From positions 57,226 to 121,225 of the forward strand of contig NW_006281106.1 in the NCBI RefSeq assembly GCF_000203795.2: a stretch of DNA of 64,000 bases, written 5' to 3'. How positions within the stretch are numbered: the stretch's first letter is position 1; each line of letters opens with the position of its first letter. The translations under genes were made by a program, and so were the position numbers. Shown in pieces: positions 31,430-42,393 of this stretch. Below the pieces are notes generated by a model. That model had not been told where the DNA came from. It did no database searches and saw nothing but the letters and a program-made list of their open reading frames with translations. The DNA comes from Batrachochytrium dendrobatidis JAM81. Lineage: Eukaryota > Chytridiomycota > Chytridiomycetes > Rhizophydiales.

Positions 31430-31830
31430 CTATGATATTGTTCAATGTCAAATATACAATCGACATGACATGACACAGTTCAGACTGATCCAATATTGTA
31501 TTGTTGTAAACATACATTCCCATCGTCAATATCATGACAAGCTTTCAAAAACAGGTTAATCGCCAATGTGGACACTTGTTGATCAGACTCGTGAACAATA
31601 GTCTCAACCATAGGCTCAACGTTTCAGCTATACTCATGATTGAACAACTCTGTACATGCGTTTATCGCCTATATGCATATTGACACTAGATGAGTTGAAT
31701 GACAATCATTTGATCAATATCAATCATGACTTGCCATCATTTTGACTTGATGGCTTGGTGATCGCATGAGTTGTACAATTTGGTTGCTTAGTCGTTGAGA
31801 TACTTTGAAATGATCATCATAGTATACAAT
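31430..31830 (-). pseudogene. Inverted partial copy of the ARM/DUF4246 gene
   Basis: The reverse complement matches 20590-21000 (exons 3-4 and adjoining introns of the ARM/DUF4246 gene), including its GC-type donor and the following intron. Exon 4 is interrupted by small changes near 31620-31650 that break the reading frame. No DUF4246 part is present nearby. Confidence 0.75.
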
Positions 31831-32143
31831 ACTTGCAAACATTATAAACTCTGAACTACACAATCAATATTGATCATGAAATGAACAGCAAGCAATAATA
31901 CCTGTCAAGTGGATTGACCATTCCACAGTCCTATTTGACCTGTGTTTTGATATATTGTGGTCACTAACCCTTTTTAGGGTTCAAAAGGGTAAAAAACTAC
32001 ACAATCAACCATATGACATTTGAATCCACAATCAAGCAATTGTGTAACCAAGATTGCGGCTCATCATACAAAGGGACTCTCCCTTTTGTCACTTTGACAT
32101 TGATAGTAAATCAACACGACACTAACCCTGACAGTAACACTAA

Positions 32144-32206
32144 TCCCTTAGAGCGACTACTTGAGAGATGTGCTTTTAATATTATCTGCTCTAGCGGATA
32201 TAAATA
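32144..32206 (+). promoter_or_regulatory. Family B promoter blocks and TATA box (gene 4)
   Basis: A diverged CCCTTAGAGCGACTACTTGA at 32144-32163, then GCTTTTAATATTAT at about 32172 and TATAAATA at 32199-32206, 63 bases upstream of the ATG. 'aaccctttttagggtt' lies further upstream near 31966. Confidence 0.7.
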
Positions 32207-32268
32207 CAATCTAAAAGCCTACCTGCTGAATGGCGATCATTTACAACTTGCTTGACTAAACCAATAGA

Positions 32269-33087
32269 ATGAAATTACCAATCGCTGTATTGCCATCAAT
32301 CCTGTTTACTTGCTCAGTCACTATAGCTACTCCAGTTATTCCCGGTGTGTCTACAAGTGTCAACCCCAACTCTTTGACAGTTTTTTCCACTGCGGCTACA
32401 AATGTCAAATCTATATCTATGGAAATTCTTAATTTTAATGGAGTAACTACAGTTAACCTAGATGAGTTTACAGCAATTGAACAAGGTTTGATCAAAAACT
32501 ACGCCAAGAAAAAAAAAGATCATCAAAAAACACAGGAAATACTGGACTCGGTAAAGAATACGATTACTGATCAAAAAGAACGTGTAGCTGGACTAAATGA
32601 AAAATATCAGCAGTCGATGCGTAAACCTCGAGAGAAACACCATGGTCTAAAGCATAAAGATAAACTCAAGAACCTTAAACCTGAACTTGAAGCTCAATCT
32701 TCTGAACTTGCTAAACTTCAAAAACAAAAGGACGTGCTCGAGTCCAAATATAGTGCAGTATCGTTGGAGCTAACCCAGGAAGAAAGAAAAGTTGTATTAT
32801 TCCTTTTTGGAAGATTTATAAACTCTTTATCAATTAGACTATATGTATACTTTGAATCTGGACTCTTTATTATAACCCTTGACTACATGTTATACGATAC
32901 TATGCTGAACTCACAACTGGAACTCGAGGGTAAATCTGCTAGTCAAAGTCTGACATATGACGGTGAAATGGAGAATTTTGACACTCAACACCCACCATCT
33001 GAGGAAACGCATATACCTATAGCCGAGCCCGTTCGAGCAACTTCCAGTATAGGGAAAATCGTCGAGTATTTAGAAAATCTTTTCTAA
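32269..33087 (+). CDS. Family B secreted protein 4 (function unknown)
   Basis: 272 residues. Signal peptide MKLPIAVLPSILFTCSVTIA. A short Ser/Thr/Val linker is followed by a Lys/Glu-rich coiled coil (about residues 80-175, KNYAKKKKDHQKTQEILDSV, KLQKQKDVLESK). A more hydrophobic segment with LFGRFINSLSIRLYVYFESG parallels LLFSCMEFLESN of gene 3, before a polar tail. The hydrophobic segment could interact with membranes, but it lacks a typical transmembrane profile. Confidence 0.8.
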   Translation: MKLPIAVLPSILFTCSVTIATPVIPGVSTSVNPNSLTVFSTAATNVKSISMEILNFNGVTTVNLDEFTAIEQGLIKNYAKKKKDHQKTQEILDSVKNTITDQKERVAGLNEKYQQSMRKPREKHHGLKHKDKLKNLKPELEAQSSELAKLQKQKDVLESKYSAVSLELTQEERKVVLFLFGRFINSLSIRLYVYFESGLFIITLDYMLYDTMLNSQLELEGKSASQSLTYDGEMENFDTQHPPSEETHIPIAEPVRATSSIGKIVEYLENLF

Positions 33088-33684
33088 ATTCAAGGACAAG
33101 GTTAAATCACTTGAATTGACTTCAAAGTGGAGATCTCGAGCCATTGGTTTGATTGTTAATATGGACTGGTTCCAGCCGTATTTGCTGTATTTTTGTTTGA
33201 ATACAATAAAATGCGATTACCATTTGATATTGAATATTATACATAGTCTTGGTTGGCATGATATCATATTGTACATTGATACTTGTATTTCCAATACGAT
33301 ACAGCTCGCTTGACATGTCGTATTGACACATGAGACACCAATACCAACAACAGTCATGTGTGTTGATATCAGATCTAACCAATTTGACTCGTTGATTGTG
33401 GTGTCAATGGTTGCATCAATAGCCTGACTGATCACACACATCAGTCGCAGTGTCAACTTTGTAGTGTGTCAAATATCACATGTTGATGTATGCAGTGATC
33501 GTATACTGGTCGATTGGTGCAATATGATCACACACTAATGAAATGTGATAATCATGATATTTGCAGCAGTATACCATATTAAACTGATCCAATACATGCA
33601 CGGCTTGAACATATCACACAATCAAACATGGACACACCACATTAAAAATACATATAGTATCAGTTTGTCTATAATGAATTGTAT
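33088..33684. other. Intergenic between family B gene 4 and the protease gene
   Basis: Converging 3' ends. 33190-33580 matches 25390-25869. The 35-bp sequence at 33585-33620 is nearly identical to one inside intron 1 of the protease gene (35096-35132), which matters for the exon-loss remnant at 25870-26166. Confidence 0.65.
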
Positions 33685-35344
33685 TCAGTCGAGTTTATTG
33701 AGAGTCTGTTTGTGACTCTTGACAGTTTGGTGAGTTTTTTCAGATACAGCTACTTGATCAGTTGTAGTTGATGGTTTCCTTCTGCGAATAAATGTGCCAT
33801 CTGAACCTGAAGTACTTGGTTGTTTAGGCAATCTAACAGCATACACCAAATTCATGATCAGTATATCAATTGACACATCCACACATCAATATCAAACAAC
33901 TTACTGTGATGATGGCCAGAGCACTTGATAATGAGTTGAAATAATAGGATATCCATCTGTTATAGTTTCGCATCCACATCCAGGACCAAGCCCAATGCGT
34001 TTATGTTTTCGATCAAATGTCAATACAAGTCGGGTCATAAATGGTATACCAAGATTTGCATTGTCATTTGAGCCAACTTTTATAGCAAACACAACTATAA
34101 TTCAACATCCATATTAGTCAGGTTAATCAAACAACACATTGCATACAATTGTCAAATATTTACCATATTTAGAATCTACTATTTGCATATAGTCTTTGGG
34201 ACCCAGTTCAATCATCACAATAGAGTTGCGATTATCAACAGTTACGGGGTTTTCAGCAAACATTGCAACTGAAATTGTTGGCATCATGTCCCAATTGATA
34301 TTGAAATTCAATTCAGGCATTAGATAGTTTCCCCAAAATATGCCTTGAATTTCATCCTTGTCGAGCTTGCTCCTAAACATAGTATTCTTGGCAGTGATCG
34401 CACCACTATCAAGAATAGCACTAACCAATGCTGCCACGACTACTTTAGGAAATTGCATATATGCAGAACACGTTTCCACAACCGAGTACAAAGTATGACC
34501 ATTTTCCATTATTGTTTTTTGAAATTCAGCAGGCAAATTCACTGGTTTGTCATTGACTAGTATATCTTTGATGTTGATGGCAAAGTGATCGTCTGATGGT
34601 GACTCTACCCATGCAACACTCCTTCCATCCGTTCCACATTTTGGAGTTATGTCCGTGTTTCCTATATTGATGAAGCTTTCCTGTGACATCTCATAAGGAC
34701 ATAGTTGAAGGCCAACCTCGTTATTGGGAATGACATTTTTGCTGTACAAAACATCTATTGCAGTGGTTGATGTATGATGATTTGATAACAAGGAATGGCC
34801 AAACCCGAATATTCCATTGAACCTTTCATTGATGCCAATTAAATCTGCCGATTGTTTTTCAACTGCTATTACTGGTAAATTGACGCCAGTTATCCTAGTA
34901 TCCGGAATCGTCACAGCAGCTTCGGAACTAACTCCTTTACAATCATTGCCTTTGTAATTTATAGAAACAGGCTTCTCACTTGGAGTGTGTTGCAGAGCCG
35001 GACCTACATTTTTGGTTGGGCTAGAAAGTGGTACCATCATATCAGAAATTGCTGAATCGACATATAAATCCAACTATTTTAAACAAGTGTGAGATTGATC
35101 CAATACATGCACGCTTTGAACATATCACACACATTACAATAAATGACATGATACATACATCAACTCCATCAATATTAAATTTCATTGTGTAACATGTCTT
35201 GATATCACCACTCAATTCAACGGGTGATCGTTTTGATAGCCTATTGTTTGATTGACTGGTAATTCCAATCGGTGATTCTAATGCAAGTTGAACTGCAGCA
35301 ACCGCCTGCAACGCAAGTAGAATGCATTCTAGAGTAATCAACAT
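33685..35344 (-). CDS. Pepsin-like (A1-type) secreted aspartyl protease, unusual first active site
   Basis: Four exons: 35344-35159, 35073-34164, 34094-33905 and 33832-33685, giving 477 residues with all phases matching. It has a signal peptide (MLITLECILLALQAVAAV) and a Kex2-type LSKRSP site. The first lobe has YVDSAISDMMVP at the position of the usual DTGSSDLWVP (Asp 68), then FNGIFGFG. The second lobe has AILDSGAIT (Asp 284), and LGIPFMTRLVLTFDRKHKRIG near the end is typical of pepsins. The tail is Ser/Thr/Lys-rich without a GPI signal. The first triplet is D-S-A instead of D-T/S-G, so activity is uncertain. Secreted aspartyl proteases are expanded in Batrachochytrium; here the role is inferred. 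Confidence 0.8.
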
Positions 35345-36329
35345 TGTATCGAGTAGTGTAACGGAAAGCTTCGAGTTTGGTAAACGAGCGTTTTATAGCT
35401 ACGAGGTTTTAAGGGTGACAGTCGGCACTTTTCAAATGAATAATCACAGAAAACACAAGTACACCATATAGGGTGAGAAACACCAGAAACACCATGTGGA
35501 GCAAATCAGTATACAAGCATCGCTGTTGGTGTATAATCAATTTTAGTAGTATGCTGTGTTGATCTCTCCAATTGCGGTCATGCATCCAGTAACCAGGTAG
35601 TTTCAAATTGTCACCCTGATTATGAATAGTTGTCACCATATCCACATTCCATTACTACAGCATATGCCGTCACTGTATACCAAATACTTGACTGATTGCT
35701 CAATTGGTCATGTTTTGTGCAGTTTGAATCGATCCCATTTGTGATTTGTTGGTCAATTTGTATACAAGTCGGGTTATTCAATGACTTGCTATCATGCAGA
35801 TTCAAATACAGTCTATTCACATATTGACAACTATTCAACGATTGGTTATTGTTGGTGTATATTCAGGTTGGACTACCAATAATGGTTATTGTACACAAAG
35901 TCACCCAATATCCTGCCAATTGCGAGTGTATTTCACACACAATTCTAGATTGTAATCAACCACAATTGCCATGTTTGATCAAATGGTGTTTTGCATTGAT
36001 CATGGTATCATACATCACAATACTGCCAGATCATTGCACACAAGTCATGACCAATACAAATGCATTACTGATTGACATTGACCAATATACCATGTTGCAT
36101 GCTGCACCAAATCACGACATACAACTGATATACTCCATGTCCGAGTTTGATACATGTCAATACATGCGTGTCAATCAGCAATGCAGATTTGTAACATTAC
36201 AGTTGAATGTGAGTCGAGTCGATCATTAAATCAACCAATCAATGATTGCATTCTAAATATGGTGCAATTTGATGCGACATGACAATATATTGTCCAACAG
36301 GTTCAACATACACAACACCGATATACAAC
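35345..36329. other. Protease upstream region and unassigned sequence
   Basis: 35345-35700 matches the upstream regions of the other protease copies (1620-1950 and 26167-26480). From 35849 to 36229 a 126-codon frame is open on the plus strand (MLVYIQVGLPIMVIVHK..., ending LQLNVSRVDH). It may belong to the decayed gene in the following repeat; I cannot assign it. Confidence 0.4.
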
Positions 36330-37265
36330 ACATTACACATGGATACACTGCATATACAAGCAGTAGCAATGACCGATCCAAACCAACAGTGACAGAGTTA
36401 CACATCAACATATACTCGATCATCAGTCGACTCTGCATATATCAACTAGTTGCGACACGTCATAATCAATGTGTATTGTATTGCTCACCAATCGATCATG
36501 ACAGCTAATCAATACCAATCATGTAGTCAATACAATCACCAACATATCGATGACTGTTGACTGGTGGTTACAACTCGTCAATTACATCCAATGTTACAGG
36601 TGATGCACATCTGATTACTGCAAATCAACAACTTGTCAATCATATCATAGTGTGCATTGTCAACGGACCATGCAATTACAAATCAATGTATACGTGATCA
36701 ACATTTGATATTTGATGGTGATGAGCCAACCATGATTGATCGTATCATACAACTAATACAGTTGCATTGTCTGGTATTGATGATTGACCCAGTCATGCCA
36801 AACAGTAACTAATGTGTGTATATCGAGTTTGGGTTGCATGGACACATCAAGGTGTTTGATAACGAGTCCAACGTGATGATACAGACCCAATATTATATGA
36901 ATATCCAAGTTGATGAATCAAGTCGAGGTTTGCAAAGTGTCAATGTCAGGTCAATCAAACAAGTCAGTCAACCATTATATTGTGACTAGTGATGGCATGA
37001 TTTGAATATCAACGAGTTAGACAGTCGACAATATGGGTGATTGTGATTTGGTCAAACCGCAACATTCGTATATCACTGAGTCGGTTTGATTTGTGTGGTG
37101 TAAGCAGTATGCATAAACTCGTTATCATGCGCTATAACCAATACACATCACACATATACAGTGGTAAACACCAACGTGTGGTGTATTCAGTGATCGTATA
37201 CTGGTTGATTGATTCAACATGATCACATACTAATGGAATGTGGACCATTGTGATATTTGCAACAG
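36330..37265. repeat. Inverted repeat arm 2
   Basis: Reverse complement of about 10270-11200. On the plus strand 36663-36989 encodes the same 110-codon frame as the other arm but with one TAA. An upstream piece (HINIYSIISRLCIYQLVATR, about 36400-36459) is also shared in part. This looks like remains of a multi-exon gene of unknown type. Confidence 0.65.
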
Positions 37266-37492
37266 TATACCATATTACACTGTTGACATTGCGCTTTTAT
37301 CTTCAACACAATACTAATGTTGCATATATTGATTCATTAACATACTTCATAAATCTCATCCCAGTTTATTTTAACATGATAAAGTTTCAAGTATTATAAC
37401 TGAGTAATATTCGTGGATATGCGCTGACATTTGAATCCAATAGCTAGAATAATCGAGAAATTGGACGCATATCAAGTGTTTATTCAAAAGTA

Positions 37493-38974
37493 TTATACCT
37501 GGAATCGAGATGGTCCTATTGTTATACGACTAATTGGTGTTTGAGAGCTAGTCGTAGATTTTGGTGAAACTGTCTTGGTACTTCCTACTTTTTTAGTGCG
37601 ACTAAACCAATTTTTTCTAGATTTATTTTTCCTGTCGCCGTTGGATTCAGACTTTGGTCCTTCCTGAGTATCCTCGTCTTCGGGTTTTGGCTCTTCTTGA
37701 GTTTCACCGTCTTCGGGTTTTGGTCCTTCCTGAGTATCCTCGTCTTCGGGTTTTGGCTCTTCCTGAGTATCCTCATCTTCGGGTTTTGGCTTTCCAAACT
37801 TAGATCCGAGGCCTTTAAAATTTTCATCAAACCAATCTCCAACTTTTTTAGATCCATCAGAAATTTTAGATTTTAGTCCTTTCTGAGTTTCACCGTCTTC
37901 GGGTTTTGGTCCTTCCTGAGTATCCTCATCTTCGGGTTTTGGCTTTCCAAACTTAGATCCGAGGCCTTTAAAATTTTCATCAAACCAATCTCCAACTTTT
38001 TTAGATCCATCAGAAATTTTAGATTTTAGTCCTTTCTGAGTTTCACCGTCTTCGGGTTTTGGTCCTTCCTGAGTATCCTCATCTTCGGGTTTTGGCTTTC
38101 CAAACTTAGATCCGAGGCCTTTAAAATTTTCATCAAACCAATCTCCAACTTTTTTAGATCCATCAGAAATTTTAGATTTTAGTCCTTTCTGAGTTTCACC
38201 GTCTTCGGGTTTTGGTCCTTCCTGAGTATCCTCGTCTTCGGGTTTTGGCTCTTCTTGAGTTTCACCGTCTTCGGGTTTTGGTCCTTCCTGAGTATCACCG
38301 TCTTCGGGCTTTGGCTTTCCAAACTTAGATCCGAGGTTTCTAAAGCTCCCTCTAAGCCGATCTCCAACTTTTTTAGATCCATCAGAAATTTTAGATTTTA
38401 GTCCTTTCTGAGTTTCACCGTCTTCGGGTTTTGGTCCTTCCTGAGTATCCTCATCTTCGGGCTTTGGCTTTCCAAACTTAGATCCGAGGTTTCTAAAGCT
38501 CCCTCTAAGCCGATCTCCAACTTTTTTAGATCCATCAGAAATTTTAGATTTTAGTCCTTCCTGAATATCCTCATCTTCGGGTTTTGGTCCTTCCTGAGTA
38601 TCCTCGTCTTCGGGTTTTGGCTCTCCAGCCTTAGATCCGAGGCCTTTAAAACCTTTTTTAAGCCGATCTCCAATCTTCTGCCCAGGTCCTTTTTTCTTTT
38701 TATCACCAGAGTCATCATTATTTGGTTCTTCCTGATTGGATGTACTGGGTTGTTGCCCGTCTCCTGATCCAAGATTATCTGAATTGCCAGATGGATCTAC
38801 GCCAGTACCTTCAACTTGACCAGATGGATAACAAAGACTACCACCACCAGGTCGTTTACAGGGCTCATCATCCAGTCCTCTCCTTTCAAGCTGAACTGAC
38901 TGTCCATTTATAGATGAATGAGCAATGACTGCAGCCGACAACAGCGGCAACACGATAGTCGATACGAACCTCAT
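37493..38974 (-). CDS. Secreted protein with 51-residue tandem repeats (function unknown)
   Basis: 493 residues, single exon. Signal peptide MRFVSTIVLPLLSAAVIAHS, then a short Cys-containing segment (CKRPGGGSLCYPSG) and a Gly/Ser/Asn-rich spacer. Residues of about 95-445 are tandem repeats mixing an amphipathic module (SKISDGSKKVGDWFDENFKG) with a Pro/Glu/Asp module (KPEDEDTQEGPKPEDGETQ). The tail is basic (RKNKSRKNWFSRTKK) with Ser/Thr. A strongly charged, low-complexity extracellular protein of this kind could bind surfaces or act as a variable antigen, but that is speculation. Confidence 0.75.
   Translation of the reverse strand: MRFVSTIVLPLLSAAVIAHSSINGQSVQLERRGLDDEPCKRPGGGSLCYPSGQVEGTGVDPSGNSDNLGSGDGQQPSTSNQEEPNNDDSGDKKKKGPGQKIGDRLKKGFKGLGSKAGEPKPEDEDTQEGPKPEDEDIQEGLKSKISDGSKKVGDRLRGSFRNLGSKFGKPKPEDEDTQEGPKPEDGETQKGLKSKISDGSKKVGDRLRGSFRNLGSKFGKPKPEDGDTQEGPKPEDGETQEEPKPEDEDTQEGPKPEDGETQKGLKSKISDGSKKVGDWFDENFKGLGSKFGKPKPEDEDTQEGPKPEDGETQKGLKSKISDGSKKVGDWFDENFKGLGSKFGKPKPEDEDTQEGPKPEDGETQKGLKSKISDGSKKVGDWFDENFKGLGSKFGKPKPEDEDTQEEPKPEDEDTQEGPKPEDGETQEEPKPEDEDTQEGPKSESNGDRKNKSRKNWFSRTKKVGSTKTVSPKSTTSSQTPISRITIGPSRFQV
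37640..38690. repeat. Tandem repeat array, 153-bp unit with partial units
   Basis: Three consecutive full units start at 37888, 38041 and 38194, exactly 153 bases apart and nearly identical. Shorter or variant units flank them on both sides. The unit length is a multiple of three, so copy-number change keeps the reading frame of the secreted protein. Confidence 0.85.
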
Positions 38975-40302
38975 TTTTTCAGTTGCTGTTAGCAGGAATA
39001 GTGATACGTCACTTGTTTAGTACGACTACTAATGGTAATCTAGTGAATGAACTGCTATGAATGCCCTTGTTTAAATACTATCATAACCATAAAGGGAGGT
39101 AAAATGAAAAAACACAAGGGAGGCATAGTCAACCTTTGTTTAGCTACACCGTAATGTATGATTAAATCCTTTAGCCATTGAATAGGACAAAACATCCGCA
39201 AGTCAAGGACCAAGTGACCCTGCTTCTGGATAAAAGGATTGGAGTTGGTCAGTGTATCAACACTAGACCGCTTTTGCGCTAGAAAAAAAAAGTAAAAGCT
39301 GCGATTCATCTCCTACAGCATAGTTCACTAACCCTGATCTCAACACCCTCAGTGTGTTGAGTACACTGCTAGATAATAGTTAGATTTGGTCATGATACAC
39401 TAGATTTGAAGTGATGTTTACATGTTGAAAGGGATATTAAAGCTCAAGCACTTGTCATTACAGCTGTATTCACTGTAAAACAACACTCTAATCAAAGATA
39501 ATAAACAGTCAGTCTCATTTTGACTGGTGCCAATTTACTGGAAACCATTGCACTCTTTGGAATCGTCGTTTAAAAACAGTTTTTGGTTTCAACATTCAAA
39601 CATATTGTTTTACATATGAATCTCTACTTTTTGTCAACTTCTTGCAATATATTGTCGTGAAAGCAAACCAATTCTCGTGGGTGTAGACAGATTAGCAACA
39701 AGGAATGTGTTCATACTTTTATTGACAGCACCAAAGCAATCAAACTTGACATCTGAACTGCAATGGACGGCTCTGACGATCGTACAATCTATAGCTATGC
39801 CATAAGAGAAAAAAAAGCGAGATTTAAACACAGATCAAAACCATAGGTTAGTCGTGTGCTTCATAGGTCAATGTGTTTGGAAACTGATTAAAAGAGCTGT
39901 CAAGGCCGTAATACTTGAGGAATTTCCAAGCAATGACATGAATCATTCTCAAACGGCCGCCTTATTTTAGGCAGTATTCCATTCCACAAAGCAATTGCTC
40001 ATTAAACACGGTTACCAACCGCCCAACAAAACGGTAATGTCGCGTGAATCAAAATCACACTACATAACCCTATATTGTTCATTATTGAGCCCTACATGAA
40101 TGACTCGGGCTCAATAGAGAATGGCTTTGTCGAGCAATTTCAAACATGGGAAGCTGAAAATGTCAATTAAAGCTAATGTTTGGTAGAAAAGTACACCAAA
40201 TATTCAGCCATTGTCTATTCCAAAATACAAAAAATCAGATACAAATGCTCTATTTTACGTATAATTGAGTTGTTTTATTGTAGAATAAGCCCATCCAAAC
40301 TC
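38975..40302. other. Intergenic, no gene seen
   Basis: Upstream region of the repeat protein and downstream region of the next gene. A hairpin-like 'caacaccctcagtgtgttga' lies near 39340. No frame of convincing protein character. Confidence 0.5.
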
Positions 40303-41592
40303 TTATTTGTTTATGGCCATTTCAAGGTCGAGGCGTTCTACTGCCTTTTCGATTGTCTTTTTTGCCGACGAAAACAGTTGTCCTAATCGTCCCCCTTCGG
40401 GGTTATCCTTCAACGCTTTGATAATCAATTCCATTAAAATCTTTGCATCATCTCGAAACAGTCTCACCAATTCCAAAAGTTTGGATGCACTCGGCATGGA
40501 TATATGACTATAGCCAAGCTTTCGAATATCGCTCTTGAAATCTGTTATGGCCTCTGACAAGTCAAGATAAAACTTTTCAATAGAATCACCAACATCCTGA
40601 ATGGTTTCAATTTTGGTTTCTTTTTGGTTTTTTAGCATGGACACAGAGGTGAGCGCCATGTTTTCCATCTGCCACGATCCGATAAAGATTTTGGAGAGAA
40701 AAGCATCGAGTTTCGCTCTCATCGCTTCGTATCTTTCAGTGGAGGATGAGGTTGAAGATCGTACCTTTTTAAGAAACGCTTCAATCCATACCTGTATGCT
40801 GTTGCCAAATACCCATACAGACGTTATATAAATCTGAGCCTCGACACTGCAAACATGTAAAAGATCCTGGATAGACCTGAATGTATCCAAATGTTTTCTA
40901 GAAGACCTGGAAACATATACATTCCAGATACTTGAAGGTATAACATCTGGTGATGCAGGAAATAGCACCTCTTTTAGTACAGTAGTTCGACCACTTGGTA
41001 ACATGAGATTGGGCGGAAATGAAAGTGAGTGCATCAAGGCTTGGAATCTCCTCCTATCACGTCTGTCATATTCCAAAGTTTCCTTGCCATAGTTGGAGTA
41101 GAAATGTTTCGAGTCTTTAGGTATATGCTTTAATAAATCATATGAAGAAATATCAAAGTGTCGATATGGCGAGCGAAGCCCCGAGTGTGAGTATTTTTTT
41201 TCCCCTTGAGACTGATCCGATTCGGGTTTAGCAGTTTTATGTGGTGAACCACCAACCCGATTTGATTCAACCATCACTTGTGGAGGATGAGTTGATTCGG
41301 ATGTCACTTGTTGAGATTGCTCCGATTCGGGTACAATAGTTTCATGTGGTGAACTGTCAGGCAGATTTGATTCGGATGCCACTTGTTGAGATTGCCCCGA
41401 TGCGGTTTTAGTAGCTTTAAATGATAACCTGTGAGTCCTGTAGCGAGGAAAAGATTGCTCCAACTCGGGTTCAGTAGTTTCATGTGGTGATATGCTGCTA
41501 GACTGTTGTGCATTGTCCGAATCTGTCAGACCTGCAATAGCCAATCGACTCGTCAAAAGCGATATGATAACCATGCTTACGAGCTGTTTCAT
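40303..41592 (-). CDS. Secreted protein of unknown function
   Basis: 429 residues from ATG 41592. Signal peptide MKQLVSMVIISLLTSRLAIAG. Residues 25-135 are low-complexity with repeats (SPHETTEPELEQS, SPHETIVPESEQSQQVTSES). The remaining 290 residues look folded and mostly helical (DTFRSIQDLLHVCSVEAQIY, KFYLDLSEAITDFKSDIRKL). Nothing resembles a known enzyme motif. Repeat stalk plus globular domain suggests a secreted or surface protein. Confidence 0.75.
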   Translation of the reverse strand: MKQLVSMVIISLLTSRLAIAGLTDSDNAQQSSSISPHETTEPELEQSFPRYRTHRLSFKATKTASGQSQQVASESNLPDSSPHETIVPESEQSQQVTSESTHPPQVMVESNRVGGSPHKTAKPESDQSQGEKKYSHSGLRSPYRHFDISSYDLLKHIPKDSKHFYSNYGKETLEYDRRDRRRFQALMHSLSFPPNLMLPSGRTTVLKEVLFPASPDVIPSSIWNVYVSRSSRKHLDTFRSIQDLLHVCSVEAQIYITSVWVFGNSIQVWIEAFLKKVRSSTSSSTERYEAMRAKLDAFLSKIFIGSWQMENMALTSVSMLKNQKETKIETIQDVGDSIEKFYLDLSEAITDFKSDIRKLGYSHISMPSASKLLELVRLFRDDAKILMELIIKALKDNPEGGRLGQLFSSAKKTIEKAVERLDLEMAINK

Positions 41593-42393
41593 TTCGAGCC
41601 AATTTCAAACAGTATGATTTTCAAAATAAAATATAAAGTTGGTGTTTCCGTTTCCTCCTCAATGTAGAAATGGCAGGTTTTAAAACAATGTGCTAGGGTG
41701 CATGATGACGGCCATCCTTAGAAATAGCCTGCATTTTAGGGTGACTAGCCCTAGTCACTGAAACATACCTGATCCATTCTTTTCGTTATTGATTGCCGTT
41801 TTTAATCCAAATATCAGGGCCACGGCGTCCTCGTTCCACAACCCATATTCATGTAAAATAGGTTGTGCATTCATCTTGCAGGGAGTCTGCTTCTACTTTG
41901 CTTTGAAATCCATTATTCAACCATACACTGCCCTTCTATTAGAAGCTGATTACTTTTTAATAAGCATGTTTGATTCTTCTAGACACTACCCATCATGATG
42001 CGCAAATTAAACTATGGGTTTGAATTGCTTGGTCTTCATTTTCGCATAGTTGTGCATTGCATGATCGTCAAACTCGTGCATTGCAATTCAAATGTCGAGC
42101 TCGATTGCTTTGGCGTTGTCAATAACACCAATTCCTTTGAAGTATTCTAAAACAACATCTACTCTAGCTCAAGAAAACAATGATCGCACGGTTTAGGAGT
42201 TCAGTTGTTGTTTCCATGTGAATCAATGTTCATTTTGAAAGTTGAAAACCAAAGCGATGTGGATGCTAATTTAAACATTCAGTTATTACACAATGTTTTA
42301 TTCCATGTGAATACAACTGCAAAATGTAGCCCTTGATATGGGTTTAAATATCAACAAGATTTTATTTCCAAAATAATAGAGTAATAGTACAGT
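41593..42393. other. Intergenic, no gene seen
   Basis: Upstream region of the secreted protein and 3' region of the mannosyltransferase. A short stretch near 41840 ('cacaacccatattcatgtaaaata') resembles part of the family A far-upstream element; the match is short and may be chance. Confidence 0.45.

Noticed and set aside
1..37300. Transposable element as the carrier of the repeats
   Set aside because: I looked for transposase, reverse transcriptase or integrase motifs and for terminal repeats with target duplications at the edges of the repeated segments and saw none.
37888..38350. CRISPR-like array
   Set aside because: The repeats are 153 bp, lie directly next to each other without unique spacers, and are coding.
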